Source: a virus. From it: 29,959 nt of DNA. The position numbers and the translations under genes are program-made. The notes under the pieces are model-generated. The model saw nothing but the letters and a program-made list of their open reading frames with translations, searched no databases and was not told where the DNA came from. Where the stretch lies: positions 1 through 29,959 of the IMG/VR virus record IMGVR_UViG_3300008107_006342. The stretch is one strand, 5' to 3'. This document shows positions 1-7,730 of the stretch, one piece after another (positions within the stretch are counted from its first letter, which is position 1; each line of letters opens with the position of its first letter).

Positions 1-178
1 ATTTTTTATATCTGGAGATCTTGAACAATCCGACAAATATAAAGATAAAACAAAATCAGGATTGTACGATGCTAAAAGAAGATTGGAAGGTGTAAAAGAT
101 ATTGGACTATATGAATTCGGTAAAGAAGACATTGTTAGAAATCCATTAATTGGTGAAATATTAAAAAGATACGACTAA
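1..178 (+). CDS. phoH: PhoH-like ATPase, C-terminal end (5' partial)
   Basis: The open frame enters from the left edge (codons in phase with base 2) and ends with TAA at 176-178, giving the last 58 residues. It reads FFISGDLEQSDKYKD at the start and then SGLYDAKRRLEG, YEFGKEDIVRNPLIGEILKRY. The block GDxxQ...SGL..A...L.G...I..Y.F...DIVRNPLI..I...Y is the C-terminal signature of PhoH-family P-loop ATPases, which are frequent in T4-type and marine phages. The Walker A part lies outside the window, so ATPase activity cannot be judged here. The biological role of phage PhoH is not settled; links to phosphate stress or RNA metabolism come from the family, not from this sequence. Two hairpins follow directly. 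Confidence 0.85.
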   Translation, partial: FFISGDLEQSDKYKDKTKSGLYDAKRRLEGVKDIGLYEFGKEDIVRNPLIGEILKRYD

Positions 179-194
179 CAATAAAGTCGTTTTT
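171..194 (+). terminator. Intrinsic terminator overlapping the phoH stop codon
   Basis: ACGACT (171-176) pairs with AGTCGT (185-190) around an 8-base loop and is followed by TTTT. The left arm overlaps the last codons and stop of the PhoH-like gene. The stem is short, so it may work together with the longer hairpin just downstream. Confidence 0.5.
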
Positions 195-198
195 GCAC

Positions 199-245
199 AA
201 TAAACCCATACTCTTTATTATAAAAGTATGGGTTTATTATTTACT
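199..245 (+). terminator. Strong hairpin, second terminator after phoH
   Basis: A perfect 14-bp inverted repeat, AATAAACCCATACT (199-212) and AGTATGGGTTTATT (225-238), encloses a 12-base AT-rich loop. A T-rich but broken tail follows. Placed between the PhoH-like gene and the next + strand unit, it probably isolates the two. The symmetric arms would also work against antisense transcription. Confidence 0.65.
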
Positions 246-262
246 TAAAAAAATTTTATTAT

Positions 263-270
263 TATATTTT
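263..270 (+). promoter_or_regulatory. Possible host-type -7 box (TATATTTT)
   Basis: TATATTTT lies four bases before the ATG at 275 and matches the Bacteroidetes -7 element TAnnTTTG except for the last base. It directly follows the tandem terminators, where a new unit must start. No clear TTTG box is present about 20 bases upstream, so support is limited. Confidence 0.35.
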
Positions 271-274
271 AAGT

Positions 275-922
275 ATGGAAATATTTGTAAGTGTTGATGG
301 TGTATTAAGAAACACAATTCAAAAATTGGATTACCATTATAAAGATTTTTATTTTGATTCTGATGTAGAAAATACCGAAAACACAACAGAATTCAAATAC
401 GATGTTATTGAACCAGTTTATAATGATAATTTATTAAATCATTATAAATTTCAATCTAAAGAAGAATTTGAACATTTTCTTTTTATTGAATTTCCAATAG
501 AAATTTTCGGTCACGCATCCACAAGTTATCAAGGTGTTTTTACGGATTTAAATAAAATTATTTATGAAAATAAAGAACATAATATAACAATTGTCGGACT
601 TGATGAATTAGGTAAATCTAAACCCGGAACTTTATTCTTTTTATCTAAAAATGGATTTATGGGTAATAACATAAAATTCATAAGGAGTGAAGACATTAAA
701 GATATGTGGGAAAAATGTGATTATTGGATCACAGACAATGAAAAAATTATTATAGAATGTCCAAAAGAAAAAACCGTAATTAAATTTAACACATCTTACA
801 ATCAATACTTTACAAATAAAAAAGAAATAACTAAATTAATACAAATCGAAGAATTATGCTCGAAATTTTTGGAAAAGAATACTACATCGACATTGATAGA
901 ATCACAGAAGAATGTAGAATAG
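275..922 (+). CDS. HAD-like protein, probably catalytically degenerate
   Basis: A 215-residue soluble protein with no signal peptide or membrane segment. The N-terminus reads FVSVDGVLRN (residues 4-13), like motif I (DxDGVL/T) of haloacid dehalogenase-fold phosphatases and 5'(3')-deoxyribonucleotidases, but the first Asp, the nucleophile, is Ser6; only Asp8 is kept. Further on, FFLSKNG could be motif II and CDYWITDNEKII resembles the late acidic motif. T4-type phages often carry HAD-fold nucleotidases or kinase-phosphatases, so the fold is plausible. The missing nucleophile argues against ordinary phosphatase chemistry. It starts a + strand run leading to glycosyltransferases and the late sigma factor. 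The ATG at 275 is preceded by a possible promoter and no Shine-Dalgarno sequence. The fold assignment is an inference from short motifs only. Confidence 0.5.
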   Translation: MEIFVSVDGVLRNTIQKLDYHYKDFYFDSDVENTENTTEFKYDVIEPVYNDNLLNHYKFQSKEEFEHFLFIEFPIEIFGHASTSYQGVFTDLNKIIYENKEHNITIVGLDELGKSKPGTLFFLSKNGFMGNNIKFIRSEDIKDMWEKCDYWITDNEKIIIECPKEKTVIKFNTSYNQYFTNKKEITKLIQIEELCSKFLEKNTTSTLIESQKNVE

Positions 923-1155
923 AAGTTAAAGAAAATTCAAATCAGAATGATGAAAATTCTGAAGAAGATACACAAACAATAAATATTTTTAAATATGAAC
1001 TTTTAAAAATATTCATTGAGAGAATATTAGGCGAGAATTTTGAAGATGATGAAACAATTGGATCATTTGGGTCGGAAACCACAACATTATCATTTAAAAT
1101 AGCTTTTAACACTTTAATAAAAAATCAAATTTTAATCGAAAACGAAGATGAGTAA
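856..1155 (+). CDS. Small acidic protein of unknown function
   Basis: Ninety-nine residues beginning MLEIFGKEYYIDIDRI, with an acidic middle (NSNQNDENSEEDT, about residues 28-40) and a C-terminal part that looks helical (KYELLKIFIERILGE). The ATG at 856 lies inside the upstream gene, giving an unusually long overlap of 67 bases. No nearer in-frame ATG exists, and the first 22 residues read like a folded strand/turn segment, so this start was kept. The gene overlaps the following glycosyltransferase by eight bases (ATG at 1148 inside the end of this frame), which indicates translational coupling. No recognised domain. Confidence 0.6.
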   Translation: MLEIFGKEYYIDIDRITEECRIEVKENSNQNDENSEEDTQTINIFKYELLKIFIERILGENFEDDETIGSFGSETTTLSFKIAFNTLIKNQILIENEDE

Positions 1156-2212
1156 CAAAGAGAACATTGAAAATTTAGAAATCGCCTTGTCAAGGCTAGA
1201 GTCAAATAAACAAATTTTTTATTTTTTGACGTATGACACAAAAAATAACCCAAGAGCGTCGGTAAAGTATATCTACGACTTGGCACTAACACTAAATAAA
1301 CAGGGATATATTTCCAAGATTTTAGTGGAAGATAAGACATATACTGGCGTTGAACATTGGTTAGGTGACAAATACAAAGATTTACCCGTCGTGTCGATAA
1401 AAGAAGATAAAATAGAAATTAATATTGACGATGTAATTGTTGTACCCGAATATTATTCAAATGTTTTAGAACAATTGTCTAATATAAAATGTGTAAAAGT
1501 AATGTTAGTACAACAAAAAGATTACATGTTTGAAACATTGTCTATTGGTAGTAGATGGAGTAATTTTGGTTTCGATAAGGTAATCACAACAACTAATAAT
1601 ACTAAAAAATATATTTCAGAATATTTTCCTGAAGTTTTAGTACACGTTATTCCACCAATTATCGGTGAAAATTTTAAACCATATGAGAAACCAATTAAAC
1701 CATATATTGCAATAAGTTGTAGAAATAGATCTAAAAGTAGAAAACTAATATCTGAATTTTATTTAAAATTCCCACAATTAAGGTGGATTACTTTTAGAGA
1801 CATGGTTCAAATGACTTATGATGAATTTGCATCTTCATTAAAAGAATGTTTTGTTTCAGTATGGGTTGATGAAGAAAGTACTTTTGGTACGTTTCCATTA
1901 GAGTCTATGAAATGTGGTGTACCTGTTGTCGGTAAAATACCAAATAATGAACCAGATTGGTTAAGTGAAAATGGTATGTGGACATATGATGAAAGTAAGT
2001 TAGTTGAAATATTGGGTACATATGTTTTGGCTTGGTTGGAAGGTGTTGAATTAACAGATGATGTTAAAACAAAAATGAAAGATACACTGTTACCTTATGA
2101 CTCCACTATTACAGAAAATAACATAATAAGTATTTTTAATTCTTTTAAAGATAGAAGAGAAGAACAAATTAAAAATGCATTACAAAAATTAAAAACAGAA
2201 GAAACAGTATGA
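1148..2212 (+). CDS. Glycosyltransferase, GT-B fold, GT4-like
   Basis: A 354-residue cytoplasmic protein. The N-terminal half starts with a strand and loop (QIFYFLTYD, residues 22-30) typical of the acceptor domain of GT-B enzymes. The C-terminal half has AISCRNRSKSRKL (188-200) and DEESTFGTFPLESMKCGVPVV (241-261), the pattern in which group 4 glycosyltransferases bind the nucleotide sugar: a Glu pair flanking an FG loop, then GVPVV. EPDWLSENG (268-276) continues the usual family layout. Sugar donor and acceptor cannot be read from sequence. It overlaps the following GT2 gene by four bases (ATGA), so the two are probably made together and may build one glycan. Phage glycosyltransferases usually modify DNA bases, virion proteins or the host surface; which applies here is open. 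Confidence 0.8.
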   Translation: MSNKENIENLEIALSRLESNKQIFYFLTYDTKNNPRASVKYIYDLALTLNKQGYISKILVEDKTYTGVEHWLGDKYKDLPVVSIKEDKIEINIDDVIVVPEYYSNVLEQLSNIKCVKVMLVQQKDYMFETLSIGSRWSNFGFDKVITTTNNTKKYISEYFPEVLVHVIPPIIGENFKPYEKPIKPYIAISCRNRSKSRKLISEFYLKFPQLRWITFRDMVQMTYDEFASSLKECFVSVWVDEESTFGTFPLESMKCGVPVVGKIPNNEPDWLSENGMWTYDESKLVEILGTYVLAWLEGVELTDDVKTKMKDTLLPYDSTITENNIISIFNSFKDRREEQIKNALQKLKTEETV

Positions 2213-3000
2213 AAAATATAACAGTAATTTTACCAGTACATAAATTAAACGAAGAGTACATTGTAATGTTAACAAATTCAATAAAATCGGTTGAATTATT
2301 TTATGAAGATGTTAAATTATTAATTGTACATCCAACTGAAATTTCAGGTGATTTGAAAAAAATTCTTTCCACATTAAATCAAAAATTAGAGATAAAATGT
2401 CTTGAAAATAAAAAGAATAGTGGTTTTACCTCACAAGTAAATTTAGGTATAGAACAATGTGATACCGAATGGTTTTCAATATTGGAGGTTGATGATGAGT
2501 ATAAACCTATATGGTTAAAATCAATAATGGAATATAAAAACGAATATACCGATGTTGATGTGTTTTTACCAATTATAAAAGATGTAAATGTGGAAGGTAA
2601 TTTTCTATCTTTTACAAATGAATCTACATGGGCATATGGGTTCTCAGAAAAACAAGGATTCCTCGATAATGAAGTTTTATTAGAATATCAAAACTACCAA
2701 ACAAGTGGTGGATTATTTAAAACTGAAGTAATAAAAGAAAATGGATTGTTTAAAGAAAATTTTAAATTAACGTTTATTTATGAACTATTACTAAGATTAA
2801 CACATAATAAAGTAAAAATTATGACTGTACCAAAAATAGGGTACCAACATGTTAATTTTAGAGAAGACTCTTTATTTTGGAATTATAAAAATGACGAATC
2901 CTCTAAATTATCAGAAAATGAAGTTAAGTTTTGGTTAGATGCCGCAAAAAAAGAATATTTCTTTAAAAATAATAGAGACCTAAACTATGTTGAGTCTTAA
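2209..3000 (+). CDS. Glycosyltransferase family 2 (GT-A fold)
   Basis: A 263-residue protein opening with NITVILPVHKLNE (3-15), the classic first strand of GT2 enzymes, then ENKKNSGFTSQVNLGI (66-81) and the metal/nucleotide site EVDDEY (93-98), a DxD-type motif. A later segment, QTSGGLFKTEVIKENGLF, corresponds to the usual acceptor-side region with G-L-F. No membrane helices are visible, so the enzyme should be soluble. It overlaps the upstream GT4-like gene by four bases (ATGA) and shares TAATG with the sigma factor gene downstream, so all three are likely translated from one message. Substrate unknown. Confidence 0.8.
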   Translation: MKNITVILPVHKLNEEYIVMLTNSIKSVELFYEDVKLLIVHPTEISGDLKKILSTLNQKLEIKCLENKKNSGFTSQVNLGIEQCDTEWFSILEVDDEYKPIWLKSIMEYKNEYTDVDVFLPIIKDVNVEGNFLSFTNESTWAYGFSEKQGFLDNEVLLEYQNYQTSGGLFKTEVIKENGLFKENFKLTFIYELLLRLTHNKVKIMTVPKIGYQHVNFREDSLFWNYKNDESSKLSENEVKFWLDAAKKEYFFKNNRDLNYVES

Positions 3001-3698
3001 TGCCAAAAAAAAGAACCCAAAAAATCTATTTTGGGGATGATCAAGAAAAAGCGGTAATAAGATATTTGGAATCTGAAACCGAAGAAGAAAAGAACAAGAT
3101 ATTCAATGAATATTTAAGAGAACCCCTCATTATAATGGTCGAAAGTATTATCCGCCGTTATAAATTATATAGAAAAGACTTAGAATTTGAAGAAATTCAT
3201 AATGACACAATGTCTTTTCTAATGACAAAGATTAATAAATTCGATCATACTAAAAATCATAAGGCGTATTCTTACTTTGGTACAATATGTAAGAATTATC
3301 TTATGGGGGCAATTCAAAAAGACACTAAAGAATTAAAAAGAAATGTGTCATATGAAGATGTAACAAGTGAACTCGAAAATAGACCAGATTTGGTTTACAC
3401 TATTGATGCATATGAAATAGATTATTCCGAAGTATTGGTTAAGTTAGTAACTTCTTTAGAAGAGTTTATTGAAAATGAAGAATTAAACGAAAACGAAAAA
3501 AAATTAGGTTACGCGTTAATAGAAATATTTACAAATTTTGATAAAATATTTCAAATAGGAGATGGTAATAAATTTAATAAAAACCTAATATTACTCTCAC
3601 TTAGAGAAATGACATCCTTGTCCACTAAAGAAATTAGGATTTCTCTAAAAAAATTCAAGAAAACATATAACGGGATAATGTTAGGATTTTTAAACTAA
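3000..3698 (+). CDS. 55: Phage late-transcription sigma factor, gp55-like
   Basis: A 232-residue protein resembling a minimal sigma-70 region 2. The segment from YLREPLIIMVESIIRRYKLYR (38-58) through EEIHNDTMSFLMTKINKFD (64-82) to KNHKAYSYFGTICKNYLMGAI (85-105) has the FD....AYFY/F....N....I core seen in T4 gp55 and in sigma region 2, where it contacts the -10 DNA and the RNA polymerase clamp. A recognisable region 4 is lacking, as in gp55, which uses a sliding-clamp co-activator instead. The remainder (about 115-232) is helical and unassigned. T4 gp55 is about 185 residues, so this one is somewhat longer. It is the last gene of the glycosyltransferase unit and sits just before the virion genes. 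The recurring TATTTATA sites in this window are the natural candidates for its target. Confidence 0.7.
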   Translation: MPKKRTQKIYFGDDQEKAVIRYLESETEEEKNKIFNEYLREPLIIMVESIIRRYKLYRKDLEFEEIHNDTMSFLMTKINKFDHTKNHKAYSYFGTICKNYLMGAIQKDTKELKRNVSYEDVTSELENRPDLVYTIDAYEIDYSEVLVKLVTSLEEFIENEELNENEKKLGYALIEIFTNFDKIFQIGDGNKFNKNLILLSLREMTSLSTKEIRISLKKFKKTYNGIMLGFLN

Positions 3699-3702
3699 AA
3701 TC

Positions 3703-3710
3703 TATTTATT
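3703..3710 (+). promoter_or_regulatory. Candidate late promoter box (TATTTATT)
   Basis: One mismatch from the TATTTATA box found before other virion genes. It lies in the 15-base gap after the sigma factor gene and only three bases before the ATG at 3714, so a transcript starting a few bases downstream would have essentially no leader. Confidence 0.5.
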
Positions 3711-3713
3711 GTT

Positions 3714-4091
3714 ATGAAAAACAGAAACAATATAACATTAGACGTAGATTCTGCAATATCGTTAATGCAAGAAATTTACAATGATGTCGTGGAACAAAAA
3801 AACACAGCATCGTTGATAATGAAAAAAATGCTTTCCTTTATGAAAGATGCTGAAGATATGAGCGTAATTGGTCCGGTAATAAAAGAACAACAAAAAATAC
3901 TAAACGAATGTACCGAAAAGAAAATTTCTTTGGTAAAATTACAAGGTGCCCTATTAAAACAAACACAAGGTGGAGGAGGTAAAAACTTACCAATGGGTAA
4001 GTTAAGTCTTTCTGATGAAGATAGAGAATTACTTGATAAGTTGGTCAATGAAGAGGGAAATAATAATAATTCTGAAAATTATCAACTATAA
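3714..4091 (+). CDS. Small coiled-coil protein before the baseplate genes
   Basis: A 125-residue protein, mostly helical: DSAISLMQEIYNDVVEQ (12-28) and EDMSVIGPVIKEQQKILNEC suggest a coiled coil of two helices. A flexible Gly-rich stretch (QTQGGGGKNLP) and a charged tail (SLSDEDRELLDKLVNEEG) ending in an Asn run follow. No known domain was recognised. It is the first gene of a run that encodes virion proteins and shares one base (ATAATG junction) with the next gene, so a role as a small structural or assembly protein is likely. It could also be a chaperone for its large neighbour. The function is inferred from context only. Confidence 0.6.
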   Translation: MKNRNNITLDVDSAISLMQEIYNDVVEQKNTASLIMKKMLSFMKDAEDMSVIGPVIKEQQKILNECTEKKISLVKLQGALLKQTQGGGGKNLPMGKLSLSDEDRELLDKLVNEEGNNNNSENYQL

Positions 4092-5998
4092 TGAGTAAAA
4101 CTAAAAAATTAAAAAAAGAAATAAAATCAAAATTAGAGGTCATCAAAAAAATAAATGATGACCCTAAAAAAGTATCCGACGATTTATATGATGCGTATTT
4201 AAAAGATTTACCATCAACAGATAAACTATTTGGTAAAAAATTTGGTGATTTTTTAGATAAAAGAAGAAAAAAAAAGGAAAACAATAAGGACATATTCTCA
4301 GATATTTTAGAAATAGCCGAAAGTTTTTTAAATAAAAAAAATCCAAAAGGTGGTACAGATAAATTATTTTCTAAAAATAGGTTAAAAAAACACGGATTAG
4401 ACTCAACGATTGTTACATTGAGGTCTTCAAAAGAAATAATTTCCAAAAGAGTAAAAGAAGTTTTTTTTGTGTCTGATGGTATATGTGGTGTTGACTCTAC
4501 TTTAAAAATTGACACAATAACATTAAAACCAAGTGAATTTGATTTTTTAAATCTTTTAACCGTCGATCCAAATAGTGATGTTGGTAAAGTGGCATATGAA
4601 CCAATAAAACCAGTTCCTGGTAAAGAAAAAGTAAATAGGAAATTATATGAGACATTCGGTGGAACCCCGTATCAATTTGATTCACAAAATAATAATACAT
4701 TATTCACATTAAATTGGGACGCACCAAATCAACAATATATTGTTAACGGTTTAACACAAGGACTACCTGGTGTAATAAAAGTAGAAGATTTTTTTAATGA
4801 TTATTATTCAACAGTAGAATTACCTGATATTGAACAAATAATTAAAAACGCCATGTATTTGAGTTTAGGTGGAGGTGGAGGTGACAACCCTTCTTTTCAA
4901 AAGGGAGTAGATTTTTTAAATAGACTTATAGCAAAATTATTTGCGGTTTGTGGATCACCAAAAGAAGGACAAAATCTAAAACAAAATGCGGTAGACATGT
5001 TTAATGAAAATGACGAAGATATTGAAAGTTATTTTGATTTTACAAACACGGAAGGTATTGATTTAGATGATGAAAATAATAGATTTAGGAGAGTTCTTAA
5101 ATTTACTGATTGTAATAATTTTGAAATACCTGTTGATGACAAAATATTAGAAGATTTTGTTTATTTAACAAATAGTAAATCGATAAATGATGTAATTAAT
5201 GACGCATTAAATGATGCTGCCACAGCCGCTTTTGATAGGTCGGATGGAACAATACCACAGATAAATTTTAATTTAAATTTAATGAATGATTTCATTATAA
5301 ATTTACCAAAAGCTTTAATAATGTCGATATTAACACCTAAAGTATTTTTACCGATTTTAATAATATATAAATTATTTAAATCATTGTTAAATATTAGAAT
5401 TGATGTTAAAGAAATAATGAAAAAATTAAGTAAATTATTTAATGCTATTATTAAAGATTTATTTTGGCTTTTTATTAGAGAATTTTGGAGATTATTAAAA
5501 ATAGATTTATTGGAATTCGTTTATCAAATTGCGGCTAAAATATTAAAAAACAAATATAAAAGATACTTAACAATTATTAGATCAATAATCTCAATACTAC
5601 AACAAATAGTTGTTAATCCACCTGATAATTGTTTTGATATTTTTAATCTAATATTGACAACAATCACCAGTGCACTTAGGGGAGGTATTTCAAATGCAAT
5701 TCCTGCAATTTTATTATCATTCGCAGATAAATTACCTGGTTATAGTCAGGATAGAGCATATATGAATATTGCCGAAAGATTAGAAGCGGCTGGTATCCCA
5801 ATGGGACCACTGTATGGTGCATCAAATGATTTACCGGCATTAGTTAAATCAATAATTGATGGCCACACTGAAGAAGAAGATAAAAACGGATTTATTGCCG
5901 GAGGAAATCAATTCTTTACTGTACCTATTCCACCTATGGGTGCAGGACCATTAATTGTTCCACCCGGTATGATAAGAGTTTTTGGTAAAAAACAATAA
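4091..5998 (+). CDS. Large virion-associated protein with hydrophobic helices, unknown
   Basis: A 635-residue protein. The N-terminal ~100 residues are very Lys-rich and probably helical. The middle (about 130-390) is mixed, with a GGGGG loop near 285. Residues about 400-560 form a run of hydrophobic helices (ALIMSILTPKVFLPILIIYK; IIKDLFWLFIREFWRLLKI; IIRSIISILQQIVV). The C-terminus is Pro/Gly-rich (FFTVPIPPMGAGPL, then VPPGMIRVFG). It lies directly upstream of the gp5-like spike gene in the same operon, so a tail or baseplate role is most likely, for example a hub component or a protein that inserts into the host membrane during injection. A tape-measure role is less likely given the length and lack of long coiled coil. 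No family could be named from the sequence. Confidence 0.6.
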   Translation: MSKTKKLKKEIKSKLEVIKKINDDPKKVSDDLYDAYLKDLPSTDKLFGKKFGDFLDKRRKKKENNKDIFSDILEIAESFLNKKNPKGGTDKLFSKNRLKKHGLDSTIVTLRSSKEIISKRVKEVFFVSDGICGVDSTLKIDTITLKPSEFDFLNLLTVDPNSDVGKVAYEPIKPVPGKEKVNRKLYETFGGTPYQFDSQNNNTLFTLNWDAPNQQYIVNGLTQGLPGVIKVEDFFNDYYSTVELPDIEQIIKNAMYLSLGGGGGDNPSFQKGVDFLNRLIAKLFAVCGSPKEGQNLKQNAVDMFNENDEDIESYFDFTNTEGIDLDDENNRFRRVLKFTDCNNFEIPVDDKILEDFVYLTNSKSINDVINDALNDAATAAFDRSDGTIPQINFNLNLMNDFIINLPKALIMSILTPKVFLPILIIYKLFKSLLNIRIDVKEIMKKLSKLFNAIIKDLFWLFIREFWRLLKIDLLEFVYQIAAKILKNKYKRYLTIIRSIISILQQIVVNPPDNCFDIFNLILTTITSALRGGISNAIPAILLSFADKLPGYSQDRAYMNIAERLEAAGIPMGPLYGASNDLPALVKSIIDGHTEEEDKNGFIAGGNQFFTVPIPPMGAGPLIVPPGMIRVFGKKQ

Positions 5999-5999
5999 T

Positions 6000-6200
6000 A
6001 TGGATATAAATAAAATAATTGAAATATCTGAAAATGCCGAAAATAAACCAAACAAAGATTTAATTTCTGCCAGAGATATTTTAATTGAAGAATTTGAAAA
6101 AACAAAAGATTTAATAATAAATCTAACAAAACATCTTGAAGGTGTTGAAGAAATGTACGACAAAGTAAATAACGAAATAAAGAAAAGAATTATTAACTAA
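6000..6200 (+). CDS. Small helical protein between two tail genes
   Basis: Sixty-six residues from the ATG at 6000 (MDINKIIEISENAEN), two bases after the stop of the upstream gene. An in-frame TTG at 5982 would start earlier but lies inside the upstream gene and is less likely. The protein is acidic and predicted almost entirely helical (DILIEEFEKTKDLIINLTKHLEGVEEMY in heptad-like spacing), so it is probably a short coiled coil. Its stop shares a base with the ATG of the spike gene (TAATG). Context suggests a small tail or assembly component; no family recognised. Confidence 0.65.
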   Translation: MDINKIIEISENAENKPNKDLISARDILIEEFEKTKDLIINLTKHLEGVEEMYDKVNNEIKKRIIN

Positions 6201-7708
6201 TGAAAATAATTGATATTGCGGTATGTGACGATAATAAAGACCCTAAAGGTTTGGGTAGAATAAGATATAAATTACATAGTTCAGGTGGTGGTGCAAAAGA
6301 AAAGGCTGTTGATTATGAAAAATGGGGTGAAACAGATTTGTTTGTTGCTCAACCATTTTTACCATTAAATATAAATTTTATACCAGAGATTGGACAGGCG
6401 GTCAAAATAATAAGATATGATGTTAATAAAGAGAGTGTAAATCAGGAATACATTGCAGGACCATTTGGAAATCCCTATGATTTTAATAATACAGTGTTGT
6501 CGTCACAATTACAAAACACTACTTATGGTTCAATTGCCAAAAAATCACCAGACATATATAAAAACGGTGAAATAGATGAAAGATATAAGGCGGCATTTAC
6601 TGAAATAAATCATTATGGAGTTTATGGTAAATATGGTTCGGATTTAATTTTTACTGACAATGGATTACAGTTAAGAGGAGGTAAACTTTTATCAAAAGAA
6701 GCTGCAAGTTCAAAAAATAGGGAAACACTTATCAATTTTCCGATAATGTCGAAAAAATCATCTAGAATTTATTTAAAAAAATTTCCTAAAGTAATGGAGT
6801 TAAAACCGGTGGAAGAAAAGACGGAAAAAGTACAATTTGCGGTTTTAAAGACAATAATTGAATATAGTTTAGATAGTCTAACAAATCCACAATTTGTAAA
6901 CATATATATGTATGATGTTGAAAAACCATATGGGAATTTATACAATACAAATTCATTTAACGAACATACTGAATTAGATTTTAATTATTTAAAATTGTAT
7001 ACATTATCAGGTAATACACCAACACTAACATTACCAATACCTCCATCCCCACCATCATTAACACCAACTATTAATGATGCATATCTTTTTCTAAGAGACG
7101 GATTTAAAAAGATAATTGAAAATGGTCCCTTTTCTTTAAACCCATTGTATAGAAAAACCACAGATTTATACCCATTATATTTTAGACCAACTAAAGAATT
7201 TAGAGAAAGAGTGGGTAATAATACAGAAAAACTAAAATTTTTAGATAATGTTTTTATAAGAAATAAAAAAACATCTGGTTTAATATGGTCATTCACACAA
7301 GTCGATCCACAAGTGATCCCAAATGTTGAAATAAAATTAAAACCATTTGTAAATGAAAATTCATCAGAACAAACTTTTGGTTCTATTTTATCTGATAAAA
7401 TATTTTTATTATCTACAGAATATTCTTTAGGAACACCTGGTGGATCACCAAATATTAATTTTGAGGGATTAAGTAAATATGATTTAACTCAAGAGGATTA
7501 CATATCAAAAATAGAACCTAGTACCTATGCAACAGTAAGGGGTGAAAAATTATTGGAATTCCTATTTGCATTGAAGGAAGTTTTATATGGTCACGTGCAT
7601 AATATTAATAAAACATATATTAAGGAATGGGACGAACATGAAAATTTAGATAGATTATATCAATCTTTAGCAAATGACTTATTAAATACCTCAATTAGAA
7701 TAAACTAA
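6200..7708 (+). CDS. Baseplate hub/spike protein with N-terminal OB fold (gp5-like)
   Basis: A 502-residue protein. Residues 1-90 contain the pattern of the OB domain of phage spikes (T4 gp5, P2 gpV, VgrG): DPKGLGRIRYKL (14-25), then FLPLNINFIPEIGQAVKII and EYIAGPF (83-89), that is GRIR..., P..G..V.I and the closing V/I-G-P/F strand. The rest is a long mostly beta region with a Pro-rich linker (TLPIPPSPPSLTP, about 278-290) and a C-terminal part containing GHVHNINKTY. No lysozyme domain with Glu/Asp catalytic residues is seen, unlike T4 gp5, so cell-wall digestion must reside elsewhere. It follows the small coiled-coil gene with a TAATG overlap. The structural role is well supported by fold and context; exact stoichiometry and position in the baseplate are unknown. 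Confidence 0.65.
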   Translation: MKIIDIAVCDDNKDPKGLGRIRYKLHSSGGGAKEKAVDYEKWGETDLFVAQPFLPLNINFIPEIGQAVKIIRYDVNKESVNQEYIAGPFGNPYDFNNTVLSSQLQNTTYGSIAKKSPDIYKNGEIDERYKAAFTEINHYGVYGKYGSDLIFTDNGLQLRGGKLLSKEAASSKNRETLINFPIMSKKSSRIYLKKFPKVMELKPVEEKTEKVQFAVLKTIIEYSLDSLTNPQFVNIYMYDVEKPYGNLYNTNSFNEHTELDFNYLKLYTLSGNTPTLTLPIPPSPPSLTPTINDAYLFLRDGFKKIIENGPFSLNPLYRKTTDLYPLYFRPTKEFRERVGNNTEKLKFLDNVFIRNKKTSGLIWSFTQVDPQVIPNVEIKLKPFVNENSSEQTFGSILSDKIFLLSTEYSLGTPGGSPNINFEGLSKYDLTQEDYISKIEPSTYATVRGEKLLEFLFALKEVLYGHVHNINKTYIKEWDEHENLDRLYQSLANDLLNTSIRIN

Positions 7709-7712
7709 TTGA

Positions 7713-7720
7713 TATTTATA
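7713..7720 (+). promoter_or_regulatory. Candidate late promoter box (TATTTATA)
   Basis: TATTTATA in the 22-base gap between two virion genes, ending ten bases before the ATG at 7731. It matches the octamer found before other late units in coding-strand orientation. Confidence 0.55.
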
Positions 7721-7730
7721 AAATAAAAAG

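Noticed and set aside
6004-6011. TATAAATA on the + strand as a T4-style late promoter
   Set aside because: It lies within the first codons of a gene in the middle of a tight operon, and the other sites in the window have the opposite orientation relative to their genes.
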